Shown piece by piece: positions 52,933-54,066 of a stretch of 54,066 bases of DNA; positions within the stretch are counted from its first letter, which is position 1; every line of letters starts with the position of its first letter. This DNA is from Halobacteriales archaeon QH_6_64_20. GTDB taxonomy: Archaea; Halobacteriota; Halobacteria; Halobacteriales; Halococcaceae. The position numbers and the translations under genes are program-made. The DNA is taken from positions 1 to 54,066 of the forward strand of contig PXQR01000128.1 of assembly GCA_003021235.1 (NCBI GenBank). The letters are read 5' to 3'. Under the pieces are notes generated by a model, which worked only from the letters and a program-made list of their open reading frames with translations, was not told the DNA's origin and did no database searches.

Positions 52933-53506
52933 GCCGAACCTTCGAGTCGGCGTGCTAAATCGTTTCGCGTCCGTGACTCCGATCGCTCGCCCTACCGTAC
53001 GATATCGAGACGTATTAACACACGATATTGTATGTACGAAGCACTGAAGTTACCATGCGTCCACAGTTAAGCCGCGGAGGTGACGAAACAGAACCGATTC
53101 GCCCTATCGATGAACGAATCATGCCACAGCGGCCGACGGCGAGGACGGGTTCCCCGCCGGTCTCCATGCCTATCGTCACGGCGGAGCGCCCTGCGACGCT
53201 CCCGCCGCGATGTCCGAGGTTCCCGTCAGCCGGCGATCGACGATCGTCCGTTATCGCCTCGGGCGCGTCCGTTATACCGGCCGCTGTGTTCTCGCCCTGC
53301 TCGAGCATCCGCTACCAACCAGCCACTGTCGAAACGGAGATCTGGGGCTATTACGCCCCGACACCGCGGACGCGCTCTCTACCGTCCGTGATCGTCCGGG
53401 ACCGTCCGACACTTTCCGTTATCGATTCGTCGGGAGGTTTGCCGTTCGATAGTACTCGACCGATCGCCACCTACCGTCGGGTCCGCTCCCGCCGGCCCGC
53501 TCGCGT
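52933..53506. other. 574-base gap between EthD and hisH genes
   Basis: No gene is convincing here. Near 52960 lies the hisH TATA-like box, and another AT-rich patch at 53015-53035 holds ttaacacacgata. The rest (53200-53470) is made of short degenerate repeats, described separately. The plus-strand open frame across it has no protein character. Confidence 0.5.
53245..53422. repeat. Scattered 10-bp CGTCCGTTAT repeats
   Basis: CGTCCGTTAT occurs at 53245-53254 and, 21 bases on, at 53266-53275. From 53383 four 10-base units follow in tandem (CGTCCGTGAT, CGTCCGGGAC and two looser copies) up to 53422. The unit length of one DNA turn differs from the 7-base arrays elsewhere. No function is apparent. 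Confidence 0.5.
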
Positions 53507-53827
53507 TCAGGTCTCGTCGACGTGGACGCCCTCCTCGACGACGAGTTCGAGGACGTCCTCGGTGTCCGCGAAGTCCGTCAGATCGGCCGCCGCCTCGTCC
53601 ATCGCTTCGGAGTCGAGTCCCGCTTCGAGGGCTTCGGCCGAATCGAAGTACAGCTGGGCGGTCCCGTCGTACCGGCTGTCCTCGGGGTCGAGCGCGATCG
53701 AGATCGTGTACTTTTGCAGGTCGGGGATCTCGGCGGCGATCGGCGAGTGGTCCTCGCGCCAGTGTCGCTCGAACTCCTCGATACTCGTGCCGTCCTGTCG
53801 TTTGAGGCCGAACACTGCTTTGTACAT
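53507..53827 (-). CDS. EthD family protein
   Basis: The 106-residue ferredoxin-like (dimeric alpha/beta barrel) protein is of the EthD type. It begins MYKAVFGLKRQDGTSIEEFE and has RHWREDHSPIAAEIPDLQKY (the family His in DHSPIA), followed by YDGTAQLYFDSAEALEAGLD. EthD proteins are known as partners in ether degradation, but most family members are small enzymes or carriers of unknown substrate. The C-terminus is acidic and the gene is monocistronic. Confidence 0.88.
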   Translation of the reverse strand: MYKAVFGLKRQDGTSIEEFERHWREDHSPIAAEIPDLQKYTISIALDPEDSRYDGTAQLYFDSAEALEAGLDSEAMDEAAADLTDFADTEDVLELVVEEGVHVDET

Positions 53828-54025
53828 CGCGTCCGTCGCTCGCCCGCCGGCGTCTTAGTCCTTGCTCCGTGCTCTCGAGGCGTCCTTTCGTCCGACGAAC
53901 ACGCCTCGGTGAACGCACACCCACCGATCGGAACGGTACTGCCGGAACGAACAGGCCGAAGAGATCGACGAAAGCGATCGTCTCGCGAAACGTCGCGCCG
54001 TTCGAACCGGAATCGAGACGATCGA

Positions 54026-54066
54026 TCAGTCGTCGTCGCTCTCGGCTTCGGCGGCCTCTGCGTTCT
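54026..54066 (-). CDS. C-terminus of a gene running off the window
   Basis: On the minus strand the last 41 bases read NAEAAEAESDDD followed by TGA, an acidic tail typical of a haloarchaeal protein such as a ribosomal or prefoldin-like one. Too little is present to identify it. Confidence 0.5.
   Translation of the reverse strand, partial: NAEAAEAESDDD

Noticed and set aside
53028-53858. 276-codon plus-strand frame at the right end
   Set aside because: Ser/Arg/Pro-rich shadow of the EthD gene and of repeats; no motif and no promoter.

Overview
The window is a piece of a haloarchaeal (class Halobacteria) chromosome. The evidence is the high GC content, the very acidic proteins with frequent GTG starts, leaderless genes with a TATA-like box about 27 bases before the start codon, and families largely confined to halophilic archaea: the bop/bat/brp rhodopsin cluster, the halophile-type malate synthase, TbsP, a fused CrtY-type lycopene cyclase, and DUF5817- and DUF7504-like proteins. 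I cannot name the genus. I found no rRNA, tRNA, CRISPR array, transposase or integrase.

Layout. 1-5.3 kb: housekeeping and salvage genes (NUDIX, glycerophosphodiesterase, cupin, amidohydrolase, aldo/keto reductase, CHY zinc finger). 5.3-6 kb: trmY. 6-12.5 kb: a nucleotide-sugar block on the minus strand, glmU-glmS followed by three consecutive extended-SDR sugar epimerase/dehydratase genes; the first resembles SQD1/Agl3 UDP-sulfoquinovose synthase. 12.8-16.3 kb: J-domain membrane protein, zinc-ribbon/winged-helix protein, small membrane protein, acyl-CoA ligase. 16.4-22.1 kb: a YcaO enzyme with a Cys-rich N-terminal region plus a small partner, the regulator TbsP, and a 716-residue CHAT/caspase-like protein. 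22.3-25 kb: one-carbon operon glyA-folD-NUDIX. 25-33 kb: small regulators and stress genes (PadR, thioredoxin remnant, UspA, YbaK, DUF151 remnant, Dps). 33-36 kb: OB-fold/thiolase pair divergent from a second thiolase. 36-42 kb: DUF389 remnant, then a membrane-lipid/glycan operon (UbiA, PHP, flippase-like) facing a broken glycosyltransferase. 42-47.4 kb: retinal/rhodopsin cluster brp-crtY, bat and a broken bop. 47.6-54 kb: membrane protein, methyltransferase, SnoaL protein, HTH regulator, malate synthase, hisH and EthD protein.

Two themes stand out. First, reading frames are intact from 0 to 25 kb, but between 26 and 52 kb many genes carry small internal deletions, frameshifts or nonsense codons. 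They include bacteriorhodopsin (retinal-pocket helix F deleted), thioredoxin, DUF151, DUF389, a GT39-like glycosyltransferase and a small conserved haloarchaeal protein, with weaker cases in a membrane protein and a SnoaL gene. Either this segment is decaying or the assembly has indel errors there; read data would decide. Second, several promoter-side intergenic regions contain degenerate tandem DNA arrays with 7-bp periodicity (or 15 = 7+8), for example 12575-12651, 13424-13508 and 25859-25948. A separate 10-bp motif family lies at 53245-53422.

Candidates for undescribed biology are the CHAT/caspase-like protein beside tbsP, the YcaO protein with its unknown partner, the SQD1-like/epimerase glycan block, and two small acidic proteins flanking dps, one of which has an iron-box-like palindrome over its promoter. 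All assignments are by eye from motifs; no database search was run.
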